Positions 9,111 through 19,230 of a DNA stretch of 64,000 nucleotides are shown piece by piece. The notes beneath the pieces were generated by a model. It worked only from the letters and a program-made list of their open reading frames with translations. It ran no database searches and was not told the origin of the DNA. This DNA is from Streptococcus infantis. Its GTDB lineage: Bacteria; Bacillota; Bacilli; Lactobacillales; Streptococcaceae. The DNA lies in assembly GCF_015546995.1 (NCBI RefSeq), contig NZ_JADMUH010000006.1, positions 26,131-90,130 of the forward strand. The letters run 5' to 3'. The translations under genes and the position numbers were made by a program. Every line of letters begins with the position of its first letter. Within the stretch, counting starts at the first letter, position 1.

Positions 9111-10178
9111 CTAGTCCTCAAGATGAGCAAAGCCCATCTTTTCACGAATTTTATCGTGTAAGTCTTCAATCACTGCTGGTTTTGAAACTTTTGGAGCCTG
9201 TTCATGAAGCAACCATGTTTTCGCCCAATGAGTATCTGATACAGCAAACTGAGGTGCTTTTTCTTCGAAATCAATCTTCATCGCATAGTCTGAACGAAGA
9301 GCAAATGCATCTCCCTTCAATTCAGTATAAAGTGATGGAGGTGTACCCGGGATTGAATACAATTCTCCTTTATCGTCAGCCAACTGTGGCAAGCTTGACA
9401 AGAGGCTCCATGTATATGGATGACGTGGATCGTAGAAAATTTCTTCAACCGTACCATACTCAACAATTTCACCAGCATACATAACCGCAACTTTGTCAGC
9501 AATACTTGCTACCACACCAAGGTCGTGTGTGATAAAGATTGTTGTAAAGTGGTATTCCTGTTGAAGTGTCTTTAACAAGTCAATAATCTGAGCTTGAATA
9601 GTCACATCAAGGGCTGTTGTTGGTTCATCACAGATAAGAACATCTGGACGACAGGCAAGAGCAATTGCAATAACGATACGTTGACGCATCCCACCAGAAT
9701 ACTGGAATGGGTATTCATCAAAACGTCTCTCAGCATCAGGGATACCGACCTTATTCATATAGTCGATTGCCAATTCTTTTGCTTCTTGAGCTGATTTACC
9801 TTGGTGTTTTACAATAACTTCAGTGATTTGACTTCCGATTGTCTTGATTGGGTCAAGACTGGTCATCGGATCCTGGAAGATAGTTGCAATCTTGGCACCT
9901 CGGATTTGTTCCCAATCTCTGTTAGAAGAAAGTTCAGTCAAATCTTGATCACGGTAAATAATACTACCTTTCGCAATACGTCCATTTTCTTCTAACATTC
10001 CTGTGAAGGTTTTTGTTAAAACTGATTTACCTGAACCTGACTCACCAACTAAAGCGAGAACTTCCCCCTCAATCAAATCGATGGAGACGCCTCGAATAGC
10101 TGTCAAAATTTTGTCACGAACATCAAATTCCACGACAATATCTTGAGCAGTCAAGATTACATTTTTTTCTTTTGTCAT
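9111..10178 (-). CDS. amiE: Oligopeptide ABC importer ATP-binding protein AmiE
   Basis: Second ATPase of the Ami importer, 355 residues. Walker [13 protein letters not shown], signature QYSGGMRQR, Walker [13 protein letters not shown], and an OppD-type C-terminal tail ([14 protein letters not shown]) are present. It lies 8 bp after amiD and 10 bp before amiF, so it is co-transcribed. AmiE and AmiF form the cytoplasmic nucleotide-binding heterodimer. Confidence 0.96.
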   Translation of the reverse strand: MTKEKNVILTAQDIVVEFDVRDKILTAIRGVSIDLIEGEVLALVGESGSGKSVLTKTFTGMLEENGRIAKGSIIYRDQDLTELSSNRDWEQIRGAKIATIFQDPMTSLDPIKTIGSQITEVIVKHQGKSAQEAKELAIDYMNKVGIPDAERRFDEYPFQYSGGMRQRIVIAIALACRPDVLICDEPTTALDVTIQAQIIDLLKTLQQEYHFTTIFITHDLGVVASIADKVAVMYAGEIVEYGTVEEIFYDPRHPYTWSLLSSLPQLADDKGELYSIPGTPPSLYTELKGDAFALRSDYAMKIDFEEKAPQFAVSDTHWAKTWLLHEQAPKVSKPAVIEDLHDKIREKMGFAHLED

Positions 10179-10186
10179 GTCTACTC

Positions 10187-11113
10187 CTATCTATGTGTAC
10201 GTGGATCACTAGCATCCGCTAGGTTTTGACCAACTACGAAAAGTGACAAGGATACCAAGACCAAAGTTGTCAATGGAATCCAGAAGAGGTAAGCATTTGT
10301 TGTTACGTTCTGAGAATAATCTGAAATCAAACGTCCCAAACTTGGTACTGTGATTGGTAAGCCAAGTCCAAAGAATGATAGGAAGGCTTCATATGAGATA
10401 AATGCAGGAAGCATTTGTGACATAGTCGTAACAATAACAGATACCAATTGAGGCATGATGTTTTTAATGACGATTTTGTAAGTTGGTGTTCCGAGTGTAC
10501 GTGAAGCAAGGTTGTACTCCAAATCACGGTAACGCATGATTTGGATACGAATCATATAAGCAATACCAATCCAAGTGGTTACACTCATGGCAAAGATCAA
10601 GTTCCAGAAACCTGCACCGATAGAGTAAGTCAAAACAATAACGATTAAAAGCGATGGGATGTTATTGATAACGTTATAAACTTCCATCATGATACGGTCA
10701 ACTGATTTTGAAATACCCCAGATACCTCCGACAATAACACCGATAACAACGTTGATAAAGGTTGCAATTACTGAAATCAAGATAGAGTTACGTGCTCCAA
10801 ACCAGACACCGTCAAAAAGAGACTTACCATTACTATCTGTACCAAACCAATGTTCACCATTTGGCTTAATGTAACGAGCACTAAAATCATTTACTTTACT
10901 TACGTCGTTAAAGTCAAAATCTGAAAACATTGGGTAGATGAAACTCATCAATACGATGGAAATCAAAATACCAAGCATGATGATTGTTGATTTTTTCTTC
11001 AAAAACTGTCTAAAAACAGATCCCCAGTATGAGTAGGCAGGAGCGTCAATTGCTTCAGAGGCAAAATCATCTCGTTTTACAAATTGAAATTTATCATTAC
11101 TAATTGTAGACAT
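10187..11113 (-). CDS. amiD: Oligopeptide ABC importer permease AmiD
   Basis: Membrane permease of the Ami importer, 308 residues with about six membrane helices: one near 40-62, the rest after residue 110. The binding-protein-dependent transport (EAA) loop is visible near [17 protein letters not shown]. It shares one base with the amiC stop. OppC type. Confidence 0.95.
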   Translation of the reverse strand: MSTISNDKFQFVKRDDFASEAIDAPAYSYWGSVFRQFLKKKSTIIMLGILISIVLMSFIYPMFSDFDFNDVSKVNDFSARYIKPNGEHWFGTDSNGKSLFDGVWFGARNSILISVIATFINVVIGVIVGGIWGISKSVDRIMMEVYNVINNIPSLLIVIVLTYSIGAGFWNLIFAMSVTTWIGIAYMIRIQIMRYRDLEYNLASRTLGTPTYKIVIKNIMPQLVSVIVTTMSQMLPAFISYEAFLSFFGLGLPITVPSLGRLISDYSQNVTTNAYLFWIPLTTLVLVSLSLFVVGQNLADASDPRTHR

Positions 11114-12609
11114 TATTTGCCTCCTTTCTCTGTCAACTTAATACGAGGGTCAATAATAGTCATCCAAATATCTCCGATTAAGTAAGAGAAAATTGAGACA
11201 CTTGTAAAGATGAAGACCAGACCAACAACCATGTTGTTATTTGACGCTTTTACAGAGTCAATCAACATTTTACCCATACCTGGGAAGGCGAAGACTGTTT
11301 CAGTAAGAGTCGCTCCACCAATAACACCAATAATAGAACCTGGAATACCAGAAACGAGTGGCACCATGGCATTTTTAAAGATATGTTTATTAGAAATTTC
11401 TTTTTCAGAAAGACCTTTAGCTCGAGCAAAACGAACGAAGTCTTGTGATTGCAAGTCAATCATGTAACGACGAATCCAGATAGCTAGACCAGGTGCTCCA
11501 AGCAAACCAAGGATAACTGCAGGTAAAACATATGAACGCCAGTCTCCAGCACCCAAGATAGGGAATGAATCTGGGAATCCAATTGAAGAACCAATCAAAC
11601 GAATGATGTATACAAGGGCAATCGTTGGAAGAGCAAGTAAGAAGGTCAAAGCTCCTGTAGAGAAACTATCAATCCATGTATTTTTGTAACGAGCCATTGC
11701 AGAACCAAGTGGAATTGCAATCGCGTATGAAATAGCAAGACCAATCAAACCTGTGATAGCAGAACTTGCAATCATTGATGGATACTGATAGTTACTTTCA
11801 GTAGCTGTGTATGGATCATCCTTACCGTAGTTAGCTACCTCACGTGCATCCGCCTGACTTGGTGATTTATAAGTTCTTGTGTAGATATTGACTGATGAAG
11901 TTTTCTTACCTGTTGGGAATTGAACTTCAGAAGTCTTCGTTTGTCCTTGTCCTTGTGTGATAACTTGAAGTACAGGAGTATTGGCATAAGTTGGGTAAGA
12001 ATCTCCTAGGTTCAAGTTCACAAAGTTCTGATGAACAAATGGAAACTGACTGTTGAAGTACAAGAGGTATTTATGTTTAGTCCCTGAACCTACTAAAGAC
12101 CATCCGATAGCTGGATCGTTTTCAAAACGCAAATAACGCTCTAAGTTAGGATTTTCTGGGTCTTGAATCTTGTTTGTATGGTCAATATCAAGCAAGTTTG
12201 CATAGAATTTGAACACACGCTCGAAAATAGGGATTTCACGAGTAGCATAGAATTGACCGCTCTCTGTAAACTCACCCAAAGTCCAACCGTTACCAAGTTG
12301 TTGGATATATTTTTCGTAGATAGCTTTATTTGTATCGTTTGCATCAACGGTTACAGAAGGGTCAATGCTACTAGCTTTTTCCTGCAACTCTTTCGTATCG
12401 TAATATTCGATATAACCCATACGCTCAAAAACGGTATTTTCATAGTTATCCCGTTTATCAGCTGTTGTTGCAATTTTATTGTAGTTAGTATCTTGTTTGA
12501 AGATCAACTTCCGTGGAACCATCGTATAGATGATTGTGTAAATCAAGGTCGTTACTAAAAAGATAGAAACTAACGACCGCAAGATACGCATAAAAACATA
12601 TTTTTTCAT
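11113..12609 (-). CDS. amiC: Oligopeptide ABC importer permease AmiC
   Basis: Permease partner of AmiD, 498 residues. It has one N-terminal helix (about 8-30), an unusually long extracytoplasmic loop of roughly 240 residues typical of AmiC, then five helices from about 275 on. The EAA loop reads [22 protein letters not shown] hairpin lies in the 65 bp between amiA and amiC and may lower expression of the downstream genes relative to the binding protein. Confidence 0.95.
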   Translation of the reverse strand: MKKYVFMRILRSLVSIFLVTTLIYTIIYTMVPRKLIFKQDTNYNKIATTADKRDNYENTVFERMGYIEYYDTKELQEKASSIDPSVTVDANDTNKAIYEKYIQQLGNGWTLGEFTESGQFYATREIPIFERVFKFYANLLDIDHTNKIQDPENPNLERYLRFENDPAIGWSLVGSGTKHKYLLYFNSQFPFVHQNFVNLNLGDSYPTYANTPVLQVITQGQGQTKTSEVQFPTGKKTSSVNIYTRTYKSPSQADAREVANYGKDDPYTATESNYQYPSMIASSAITGLIGLAISYAIAIPLGSAMARYKNTWIDSFSTGALTFLLALPTIALVYIIRLIGSSIGFPDSFPILGAGDWRSYVLPAVILGLLGAPGLAIWIRRYMIDLQSQDFVRFARAKGLSEKEISNKHIFKNAMVPLVSGIPGSIIGVIGGATLTETVFAFPGMGKMLIDSVKASNNNMVVGLVFIFTSVSIFSYLIGDIWMTIIDPRIKLTEKGGK

Positions 12610-12632
12610 ATTTTTTCCTTTAAAATCCCAAA

Positions 12633-12662
12633 AGAACCTTCTCCTTTTGGAGAGAAAGTTCT
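12633..12662 (-). terminator. Partial terminator or processing hairpin between amiA and amiC
   Basis: Stem with inner pair TCTCC/GGAGA around TTTT and outer pair AGAAC/GTTCT. It lies between the binding-protein gene and the permeases, where attenuation or RNA processing is common in such operons. Confidence 0.5.
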
Positions 12663-12674
12663 GATGAGCATTAT

Positions 12675-14654
12675 TTATTTCACGTGGCTCACTAATTCTT
12701 TTTGAGCTTTTTCGTTTGATTCAGCTTTTTCTTTGAGCCATTTTTCACGAGCTTCTTTGTACTCTTTAGCAGTTACAGTGTTCGCTTGCAATTGAAGATA
12801 TTTGAAGTATACATCTGAACCTTTATCACCAGATTGAGTGTAAGATGCTGAGAATGGTACTACACGAGAAATAACAGGTGCTGCTCCTGTAGATGACATA
12901 GCTGGAAGGAAGAGTGAGCTATCTGTCAACCAAGCTTGAGCTGCTGCATATTTCTCATAACGTTTGTTAAGGTCACTTGTTTCACTAGCTGCATCATCAA
13001 CTAATTTGTCATAGTCTTTCAAGCCAACTTGAGTGACCGCTGGGTTTGATGGATTATCATAGCCCATGTAGGACTTAGTTGTTTCACTATTAGTTGATTT
13101 CAAGATATCAAGGTAAGTCGATGGATCATCATAGTCTGGGTTCCATCCAACGGCACCTGAAAGGTCCCAATCTTCTGCTGCTGCACTAGCTGCGTAATAT
13201 GTGACGTTTTGTAATTCATCTGTAGTGATTTGTTGGATATCGATGACTACATTATCTGTACCCAAAGCGTTCTCAACAGATTGTTTAAATGATTGGATAC
13301 GAGCGATATAGTTTTTAGATGTTTGGTCTACTGGAATATCCAAGTGGATCGGGAATTTTACACCTTCTGCTTCGAGGTCTTTTTTAGCTTTAGCTAATTC
13401 TGCTTTCGCCTTGTCCGCATTGAAAAGTCCATCTTGACCATCCGCAAGGTTTACATCTTTCCATTCATCACCATAAGAAACGACCTTCTCAGTAACTAAG
13501 TCGCCAAATGTTTTATCACCTGCTGAAACGAAGTCTGGTTTTACAAAAAGGTTACGAACAGCAAGTGCTGCTCCATCTTTACCATTAACCTGAGCCGAAT
13601 ATGCAGTGCGATCAAATGCAAAGTTCAAAGCTTGACGGAAGTCTTTGTTAAGAAGGGCTTTCTTAGTAGATGTTTTTTCTTCGTCAGTTGTTTTTGATGT
13701 ATATTTATAGCTTTGGCGGTCAATATTGACACCCAAACCAGCAATACCGGCTCCTTGTGGAGTATAGTAGATATTATCTTTATATGTTTCTGCTACCTTA
13801 GAATAGTTTGAGCTAGTAGGGTAGAGACGGGCATAGCTGTATGCACCACTTGTAAAGTTACGCTCGATTGATTCTTGGTCCGAACCATCATAATAAGCAA
13901 GCGTTACAGTATCGATGTGAACATTGTCTTTATCCCAATACTGTTCATTCTTCGCAAACTCGATAGAAGACTTCGCTGTCAATCCTTTAAGCAAGAAAGG
14001 ACCATTGTAAAGCAATGATGTTGGGTCTGTTGCCTTACCAAAGTCTTTTCCTTTTGATTTTTCAAACTCTGCGTTCAAAGGCCAAAAAATTCCGTAAGAC
14101 AGTTTAGAGTTCCAGTATGGTTCTGGTTGGTTCAATGTATATTGAAGAGTGTAATCATCAACTGCTTTAACACCTACTGCAGAGAAGTCTGTGTTGTTTC
14201 CTGACAAGTAGTCAGCCAATCCTTTAACAGAATTTTGTACTAGGTAAAGAGCGGCTGATTTATTGTCGGCTGCGTGTTTCAAACCTGTAACAAAGTCATT
14301 TGCAGTTACTTCTGCATATTCTTCACCATCAGATGTGAACCATTTTACACCTTTACGAATTTTATACGTGTATGTCAAACCATCTTGAGATACTGACCAA
14401 TCTTCAGCGACTGCAGGAGTAAGGTTACCATACTTATCATTCGTAAAGAGTCCATCGATACCGTTTGAAGTGGCAACTTTTGTACTTTGTTTACCAGAGA
14501 CTAGATAGTCCAATGTTTCTGGATCAGCAGTGTATACATAACCATAAGCTTTTGGCGCTTCAGTATTAGAAGTTTTTGAAGAACCGCAAGCTGCAAGAAC
14601 GCCTGCAGCAAGTAGCGCAACACCCGCTACCGCAAAAATCCGATTTTTTTTCAT
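12675..14654 (-). CDS. amiA: Oligopeptide-binding lipoprotein AmiA
   Basis: Solute-binding lipoprotein that captures oligopeptides outside the cell and delivers them to AmiCD. The 659-residue precursor has a lipoprotein signal with lipobox LAAC at Cys23, then an SBP_bac_5 (OppA-type) domain over nearly the whole length, with YTYKIRKGVKWFTSDGEEY early in it. First gene of the operon, with its own promoter and a CodY-like site. Streptococci often carry paralogues (AliA, AliB); position next to amiC favours AmiA. Confidence 0.95.
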   Translation of the reverse strand: MKKNRIFAVAGVALLAAGVLAACGSSKTSNTEAPKAYGYVYTADPETLDYLVSGKQSTKVATSNGIDGLFTNDKYGNLTPAVAEDWSVSQDGLTYTYKIRKGVKWFTSDGEEYAEVTANDFVTGLKHAADNKSAALYLVQNSVKGLADYLSGNNTDFSAVGVKAVDDYTLQYTLNQPEPYWNSKLSYGIFWPLNAEFEKSKGKDFGKATDPTSLLYNGPFLLKGLTAKSSIEFAKNEQYWDKDNVHIDTVTLAYYDGSDQESIERNFTSGAYSYARLYPTSSNYSKVAETYKDNIYYTPQGAGIAGLGVNIDRQSYKYTSKTTDEEKTSTKKALLNKDFRQALNFAFDRTAYSAQVNGKDGAALAVRNLFVKPDFVSAGDKTFGDLVTEKVVSYGDEWKDVNLADGQDGLFNADKAKAELAKAKKDLEAEGVKFPIHLDIPVDQTSKNYIARIQSFKQSVENALGTDNVVIDIQQITTDELQNVTYYAASAAAEDWDLSGAVGWNPDYDDPSTYLDILKSTNSETTKSYMGYDNPSNPAVTQVGLKDYDKLVDDAASETSDLNKRYEKYAAAQAWLTDSSLFLPAMSSTGAAPVISRVVPFSASYTQSGDKGSDVYFKYLQLQANTVTAKEYKEAREKWLKEKAESNEKAQKELVSHVK

Positions 14655-14692
14655 GTTTATAAACTCCTCGTTTTAAATTGTGGATATTGAAG

Positions 14693-14721
14693 ATTATACC
14701 ACAGTTTTTTTAAAAAGTAAA
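14693..14721 (-). promoter_or_regulatory. amiA promoter
   Basis: Minus strand: TTTACT (14721-14716), 17 bp, then TATAAT (14698-14693) with an extended TGG before it. It lies about 40 bp upstream of the amiA ATG. Confidence 0.75.
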
Positions 14722-14723
14722 CG

Positions 14724-14738
14724 AATTTTCAGAATATT
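14724..14738. promoter_or_regulatory. CodY box at the ami promoter
   Basis: AATTTTCAGAATATT matches the CodY consensus AATTTTCWGAAAATT at 14 of 15 positions. It ends two bases from the -35 element of amiA, a position fit for repression by CodY when branched-chain amino acids are plentiful. Binding is inferred. Confidence 0.65.
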
Positions 14739-14832
14739 TTGTCGCATGTTTTTTTAAACATTTGAATCTTATGTTTTCAGAAAAGAAAACTATTGACGAG
14801 AAACAATTTTCAAGGTATAATAATAAAAGTTA

Positions 14833-14904
14833 AGGCGGTATAGCCAAGTGGTAAGGCACGGCTCTGCAAAAGCTTGATCGTCGGTTCAAATCCGTCTACC
14901 GCCT
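14833..14904 (+). tRNA. tRNA-Cys (GCA)
   Basis: Acceptor arms GGCGGTA and TACCGCC pair; the D arm (AGCCAAGTGG), anticodon loop CTGCAAA with GCA, and T arm (GGTTCAAATCC) are present. Discriminator T. CCA is not encoded. Run of T follows at once. Only tRNA on the plus strand here. Confidence 0.93.
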
Positions 14905-14928
14905 TTTTTATACTATTTTATAGGAATT

Positions 14929-14981
14929 TATCCGAAAAGAAAGCCCGATTTTACGGGCTTTTTTGTTTTTATTTTCGGATA
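14929..14981 (+). terminator. Nested hairpin after tRNA-Cys
   Basis: Outer arms TATCCGAAAA (14929-14938) and TTTTCGGATA (14972-14981) enclose a G+C-rich inner hairpin AGCCCG/CGGGCT followed by TTTTTT. The inner part looks like a rho-independent terminator; the outer 10 bp pair is additional. No gene is near enough on the plus strand except tRNA-Cys. Confidence 0.6.
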
Positions 14982-14984
14982 AAA

Positions 14985-15050
14985 AAGGATAACTTTAAAA
15001 ATCTTTTGGGGCGAGTTTGGGGCGAGGGTGTTTTTTAGAGATTAGATTTA
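14985..15050 (+). pseudogene. Possible 3' remnant of an integrase gene
   Basis: A direct repeat TTTGGGGCGAG occurs twice in tandem at 15004-15025. In one frame it reads FKNLLGRVWGEGVF then stop, which resembles the Gly/Trp-rich ends of some phage integrases. It is next to a tRNA gene, a usual integration target. No upstream coding part remains. Very tentative. Confidence 0.2.
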
Positions 15051-15090
15051 AAATCCAAGCTCTCAGGGTAAACAAAAAAGACCGCTCAAA

Positions 15091-15122
15091 AAAGCTTTAT
15101 CAGTTTTCTCTGATAAAGCTTT
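15091..15122 (-). terminator. Terminator of the CNNM/CBS gene
   Basis: 13 bp perfect stem (AAAGCTTTATCAG and complement) with a 6 nt loop, 4 bp after the stop; a T run follows on the minus strand. Confidence 0.88.
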
Positions 15123-15126
15123 TGTT

Positions 15127-16458
15127 TTATTCAGTTTCTTCTTCTGATTCAAGTTCTTGGATTTGAACCTTAAGCTTGGTTACACGTCCGTTTTTCACTT
15201 TGTCATTTGTTAGTGTGATATGCTTGTTGCCACTTTCCACCTCGTAACTAAGCTTCTCTGAGGTTGGAATAGTTCCCACACCAGTCAAATAATAACCTGC
15301 AATGGTATCTACATCATCACTTTCAAGCTCGACATCAAAATAATCATTGAAATCGTTCAAATTCATTGTCCCTTGGACAATATAAGTGTTCTCAGCAATG
15401 GTATGCACGTAAACTTCAGCACGGTCAGTTTCATCATCAATCTCACCAACAATCTCTTCAAGGAGATCCTCAAGTGTTACCAAACCAGCCATTCCTCCGT
15501 ATTCATCAAGAAGAATAGCCATCTGTCTTTGTGAATTTCTCAATTCTTTTAACAAATCATCCACAAAAATAGTTTCAGGTACAAAGAGGGGTTCCTGTAA
15601 TATCTTTCTCAACACGATGTTGTCAAAACCATCAGTAAATCCTGCTTTTAGCAAACTCTTTGTATGGATCAAACCAATGACATTGTCCTTATCGCCGTCA
15701 TAAACAGGAATTCGAGAAAAGTTTTGTTTTAAGATACTTTCGATAATAGTCTGAGTGTCATCTTGGATATCTACCATAAAGGCATCTGTTCGAGGAACCA
15801 TGACTTCACGCGCCATAAGCTCATCTAGTGAGAAAATCCCCTGCAACATCTCGATTTCATCAGCATCCAAAGTTTCTTCGCTTTTAGTCAGCATGTACTC
15901 AATCTCATCACGAGTCATTTTTTCGTCTGCATCGTCAAATGTCATCGGCGTCAAACGGCTCAAAAGATTGGTTGATGCAGATAGCATCCAAACAAAGGGA
16001 CTCACAATCTTACCGATAGCAATAATAAATGGTACTGTTCGGATTGCCAAGGCATCCTTAAGATTTAGAGCAATGCGTTTAGGATAAAGTTCTCCAAAAA
16101 CGATAGAAATATAGGTCAAAAAAGCAAGTGATAAGAAAGAAGCTACTGCAAACGCAGTCTCGCTATTCCCCATCCAAGAGGCAATCAATTCGCCAAGAGA
16201 ATCTGCTAACCTAGCCCCTGACAAGATCGTAATTAACGTAATACCAACTTGAATGGTTGATAAAAAGTGATTGGGGTTTTCAAGTACCTTTAGCAAACGG
16301 ATATAGCGTTTATCCCCCTCTTCAGCCTTTTGCTCAACACGTGAGCGACTAAGAGAAACCATAGCCATCTCTGTCGCAGAGAAAAAAGCATTTAAAAAGG
16401 TCAAAACAACTAATAATACAAACTGCAGTAACAAATCCTGACTGCTCGGGTCTTCCAT
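15127..16458 (-). CDS. Hemolysin-family CNNM/CBS/CorC membrane protein
   Basis: A 443-residue membrane protein with an N-terminal CNNM domain of three to four helices (about 1-190), a CBS pair (about 215-340: REVMVPRTDAF, NFSRIPVYDGDKDNVIGLIHTKSLL) and a C-terminal CorC_HlyC domain (about 350-435). Relatives move magnesium or other divalent cations across the membrane; the old name TlyC/hemolysin rests on weak evidence. It sits alone between tRNA-Cys and endA, with its own terminator. Confidence 0.88.
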   Translation of the reverse strand: MEDPSSQDLLLQFVLLVVLTFLNAFFSATEMAMVSLSRSRVEQKAEEGDKRYIRLLKVLENPNHFLSTIQVGITLITILSGARLADSLGELIASWMGNSETAFAVASFLSLAFLTYISIVFGELYPKRIALNLKDALAIRTVPFIIAIGKIVSPFVWMLSASTNLLSRLTPMTFDDADEKMTRDEIEYMLTKSEETLDADEIEMLQGIFSLDELMAREVMVPRTDAFMVDIQDDTQTIIESILKQNFSRIPVYDGDKDNVIGLIHTKSLLKAGFTDGFDNIVLRKILQEPLFVPETIFVDDLLKELRNSQRQMAILLDEYGGMAGLVTLEDLLEEIVGEIDDETDRAEVYVHTIAENTYIVQGTMNLNDFNDYFDVELESDDVDTIAGYYLTGVGTIPTSEKLSYEVESGNKHITLTNDKVKNGRVTKLKVQIQELESEEETE

Positions 16459-16576
16459 TTTCCTTCTCCTAAAAAGTATAATTGAGACTATTATACCATA
16501 TTTTTCAACTTCTACACATTAATTTTCGATTTCTATAGTAAATCCCTTATCAAAACGATAAGGGATTTACTATTTA

Positions 16577-17404
16577 TTAGTCATTTGTAACCGTAACTTC
16601 TCCTTTACGGTAATCTAACCGAATTCCCTTTTGAACATTAGGAATTACTACATTAAATTCCAATTCCCCGTCAGATGATTTTGCTTCAATCTGGGAGGCA
16701 GACGGTACTAGGTCTTCTTCAGTCGCATACAGTAGCGTAACGCGGTAACGTACTCGTTTATTCTTATCTAGAGCTTTTCGCACTAAGCCTTCATAGTAGT
16801 TTTGTCCAGTCGAATCTTCTGCGCGTGCTTGGTTGGCCCAGGCTGTTTGTACAGCGATATTTTTGGGATTGCTAGTAGATGCATCAAAACCATCTAAACC
16901 ACCAATCAAGGCATAGCCTAGTAAATGTCCTCTATCTACTGCGTGATTGTAACTTCCTTTTAGATTCTTGACCTGATGCCATCCTGCTGGTGTCCAAGAA
17001 GTCGAACCATTACCCGTTTCTTCACGATCTTTGTACTGACGGGTCGCTTTTGACATAAGAGCATTAGCTACTGTAGGAACGATCTCTCCTCCTACAGTTT
17101 TTGTTTTATTATCAGCATAGGGTTTACTTGATACCTTTGCATCTAAGTTCGTTTTGTTTCCATTTACGATAAAGGCACCCGCTCCATTCCACTCAAGAGT
17201 ACCCTTTATTTGTTTTTTAACCGAGTCTGTCAATACACTCTCAGCCAATTCTTGACTTGGAGTATCAGACGACTGTGATTTTTGTTTTGCTTGTGTTTGT
17301 GGTGCAGTGTTAGAAGACTGCATTTGTTTAATATAGTAGCTTCCTGCTGACAAGAGCAAAAAGAGCAAGAGGCCAATTAGGGCCTGCCTTGTTTTTTTAT
17401 TCAT
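16577..17404 (-). CDS. endA: DNA-entry nuclease, membrane-anchored
   Basis: EndA degrades one strand of incoming DNA during transformation and also cuts neutrophil DNA traps in pneumococcus. The 275-residue protein has an N-terminal membrane anchor (about 8-26), a Gln/Ser-rich linker, and a beta-beta-alpha metal DNA/RNA non-specific nuclease domain with the DRGH motif ([14 protein letters not shown]), where His is the general base. Next genes are epuA and murA, as in pneumococcus. Confidence 0.94.
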   Translation of the reverse strand: MNKKTRQALIGLLLFLLLSAGSYYIKQMQSSNTAPQTQAKQKSQSSDTPSQELAESVLTDSVKKQIKGTLEWNGAGAFIVNGNKTNLDAKVSSKPYADNKTKTVGGEIVPTVANALMSKATRQYKDREETGNGSTSWTPAGWHQVKNLKGSYNHAVDRGHLLGYALIGGLDGFDASTSNPKNIAVQTAWANQARAEDSTGQNYYEGLVRKALDKNKRVRYRVTLLYATEEDLVPSASQIEAKSSDGELEFNVVIPNVQKGIRLDYRKGEVTVTND

Positions 17405-17450
17405 CTTTTCTCCTTAGTTTTTGTTCTTAGAAAAAGACTGGTCCCCCAGC

Positions 17451-17639
17451 CTATTTCCCTGTAAATTTCGCAATTAACTCATGCCATTTTTCTGGTGCTA
17501 AAATTGCCCATGGATCTTGACTCTTGCCTAAGATACCGTAGCCAATCATCAAGCCAATTCCAAGTGCTAAGACCCCTAGAAGTAGGACAATAATAACTAG
17601 TAGGAATCTACGTAATACATAAGACCCTTGTTTATTCAT
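17451..17639 (-). CDS. epuA: EpuA family small membrane protein (DUF, often labelled RNA polymerase beta-like)
   Basis: A 62-residue protein [21 protein letters not shown] with one central helix (about 13-35), ending [13 protein letters not shown]. Known from the endA-upstream position in pneumococcus. Homologues are often mislabelled as DNA-directed RNA polymerase beta; nothing here supports a polymerase role. I start at 17639; an alternative is ATG two codons upstream. It overlaps the end of murA by 8 bp. Confidence 0.8.
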   Translation of the reverse strand: MNKQGSYVLRRFLLVIIVLLLGVLALGIGLMIGYGILGKSQDPWAILAPEKWHELIAKFTGK

Positions 17640-18918
17640 CTTCATCAGCTTCCACACTTACCCGTTCAATACTAGCTCCTAACTGAGCTAATTTTTCATG
17701 GAAACGATAATAGCCTCTATCCAAATGGACAAGTTTCCCAACAACTGTCTCACCCTCAGCCACTAAGCCTGTCAATATCAAGGCTGCACTTGCACGAAGG
17801 TCTGTAGACAACACTTCTGCCCCTTGGAGAGGTTGACCTCCGACAATACGAGCTGTATCACGGATAATCTCAGAATGCAAGCCCATACGACGCATTTCCT
17901 CTAGATGTTGGAAACGATTCTCAAAGACTGTCTCAATCATAGTCGATTCTCCTTGAGCAACCGTCATAAGAGCAGTAAACTGCGCCTGCATGTCCGTAGG
18001 GAACCCTGGATGCGGAAGTGTCTTAACATGAACTGCTTTTAGTTTGTCTCGTTGAGAACGGATACGGATACCTTCATCCTCATCAATGACTTCAACACCC
18101 ATTTCCTGTAATTTCGCTATCAATGGTCGATTGTGTTCCCAGATAGCATCTTGAATTAGTACATCTCCACCTGTCATTGCAGCGGCAACCATGAAAGTCC
18201 CTGCTTCAATACGGTCTTGTACAACGTTATGTGTTGCACCATGCAAGTTTTCAACACCAGTGATGGTAATGCTCTCTGTTCCTGCACCTTTGACTTTAGC
18301 TCCCATTTTATTCAAGAGAACAGCCAAGTCTACAATTTCAGGTTCACGCGCAGCATTTTCGATAACAGTTACGCCATCAGCTAGCGTTGCAGCCATCATC
18401 AAGTTTTGGGTTGCCCCAACACTAGGAAAGTCCATATAGATATGGGCTCCATGCAAGCGTTCTGCCTTAGCTTCGATATAGCCAGCTGTTTGGGTAATCT
18501 TAGCCCCCATTGCTTCCAAACCTTTAAGGTGAAGGTCAATCGGACGACTACCAATTGTACAACCACCTGGCATCGAAACTTTAGCGTGACCAACCCTAGC
18601 CAGGATTGGACCCAAGACTACAATAGAAGCACGCATCTTGCTGACATACTTATACGGAGCTTCTTCTGTGATATCATCTGTCGCATCCACTTCAACAATG
18701 TTTGCATCTTGATCAAAATTAACTTTCGCATTTAATCCACGAACTACTTGGTTCATGGTAAAGACATCCGATAGGATAGGAACATTTTTTAAAACTGTTT
18801 TTCCTTCGCTTGCTAAAACAGTTGCAGCAAGTAAGGGTAAGACTGCATTTTTTGCACCCTCAATTGTAACACTTCCGACAAGGCGATTATCGCCACCTCG
18901 AACTACAATTTTTTCCAT
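17632..18918 (-). CDS. murA: UDP-N-acetylglucosamine 1-carboxyvinyltransferase
   Basis: First committed step of peptidoglycan precursor synthesis: transfers enolpyruvate from PEP to UDP-GlcNAc. The 428-residue protein has two similar half-domains. GAKNAVLP (Lys23, Asn24) and the catalytic Cys120 in [10 protein letters not shown], the fosfomycin target, are present. Streptococci have two copies (murA1 and murA2/murZ); I cannot say which from this alone, but linkage to epuA-endA fits murA1. Confidence 0.93.
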   Translation of the reverse strand: MEKIVVRGGDNRLVGSVTIEGAKNAVLPLLAATVLASEGKTVLKNVPILSDVFTMNQVVRGLNAKVNFDQDANIVEVDATDDITEEAPYKYVSKMRASIVVLGPILARVGHAKVSMPGGCTIGSRPIDLHLKGLEAMGAKITQTAGYIEAKAERLHGAHIYMDFPSVGATQNLMMAATLADGVTVIENAAREPEIVDLAVLLNKMGAKVKGAGTESITITGVENLHGATHNVVQDRIEAGTFMVAAAMTGGDVLIQDAIWEHNRPLIAKLQEMGVEVIDEDEGIRIRSQRDKLKAVHVKTLPHPGFPTDMQAQFTALMTVAQGESTMIETVFENRFQHLEEMRRMGLHSEIIRDTARIVGGQPLQGAEVLSTDLRASAALILTGLVAEGETVVGKLVHLDRGYYRFHEKLAQLGASIERVSVEADEDE

Positions 18919-18942
18919 AAATATTTTCCTTTACTTTCGAAT

Positions 18943-19173
18943 TTAGAATAATGTCCGTACAGCTTCTTGCCATAATTGGTAGAGATTTAGGAAAAAAGAA
19001 CTAATCAGATACCCTAAACCGATACTACACAATACTACTAAAAGTCGTACCTTCCTCGCATTGTCCTTAGTTACCTTCAAAATTTGATCCCATTTGACCA
19101 AATCTTTCAAAAGTTGAAAGACTAGATAGACAAAGAACATATGACTACTAAGGGTAAAAAACAATTGAATCAT
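18943..19173 (-). CDS. DUF1146 family membrane protein
   Basis: A 76-residue protein with two membrane helices (about 5-22 and 42-64) joined by a basic loop (KVTKDNARKVRLL). This matches the DUF1146/YwzB family that commonly precedes murA in Firmicutes. Function unknown. It sits 24 bp upstream of murA and is probably co-transcribed. Confidence 0.8.
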   Translation of the reverse strand: MIQLFFTLSSHMFFVYLVFQLLKDLVKWDQILKVTKDNARKVRLLVVLCSIGLGYLISSFFLNLYQLWQEAVRTLF

Positions 19174-19230
19174 CTGCCTATTATACCATCTTCTCTTTTT
19201 CTACGCTAGTCTATGGACTTGCACTATATT

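Noticed and set aside
17451..17657. EpuA as an RNA polymerase beta subunit
   Set aside because: A 62-residue single-helix membrane protein has no polymerase motif; the common label looks like an annotation carry-over.
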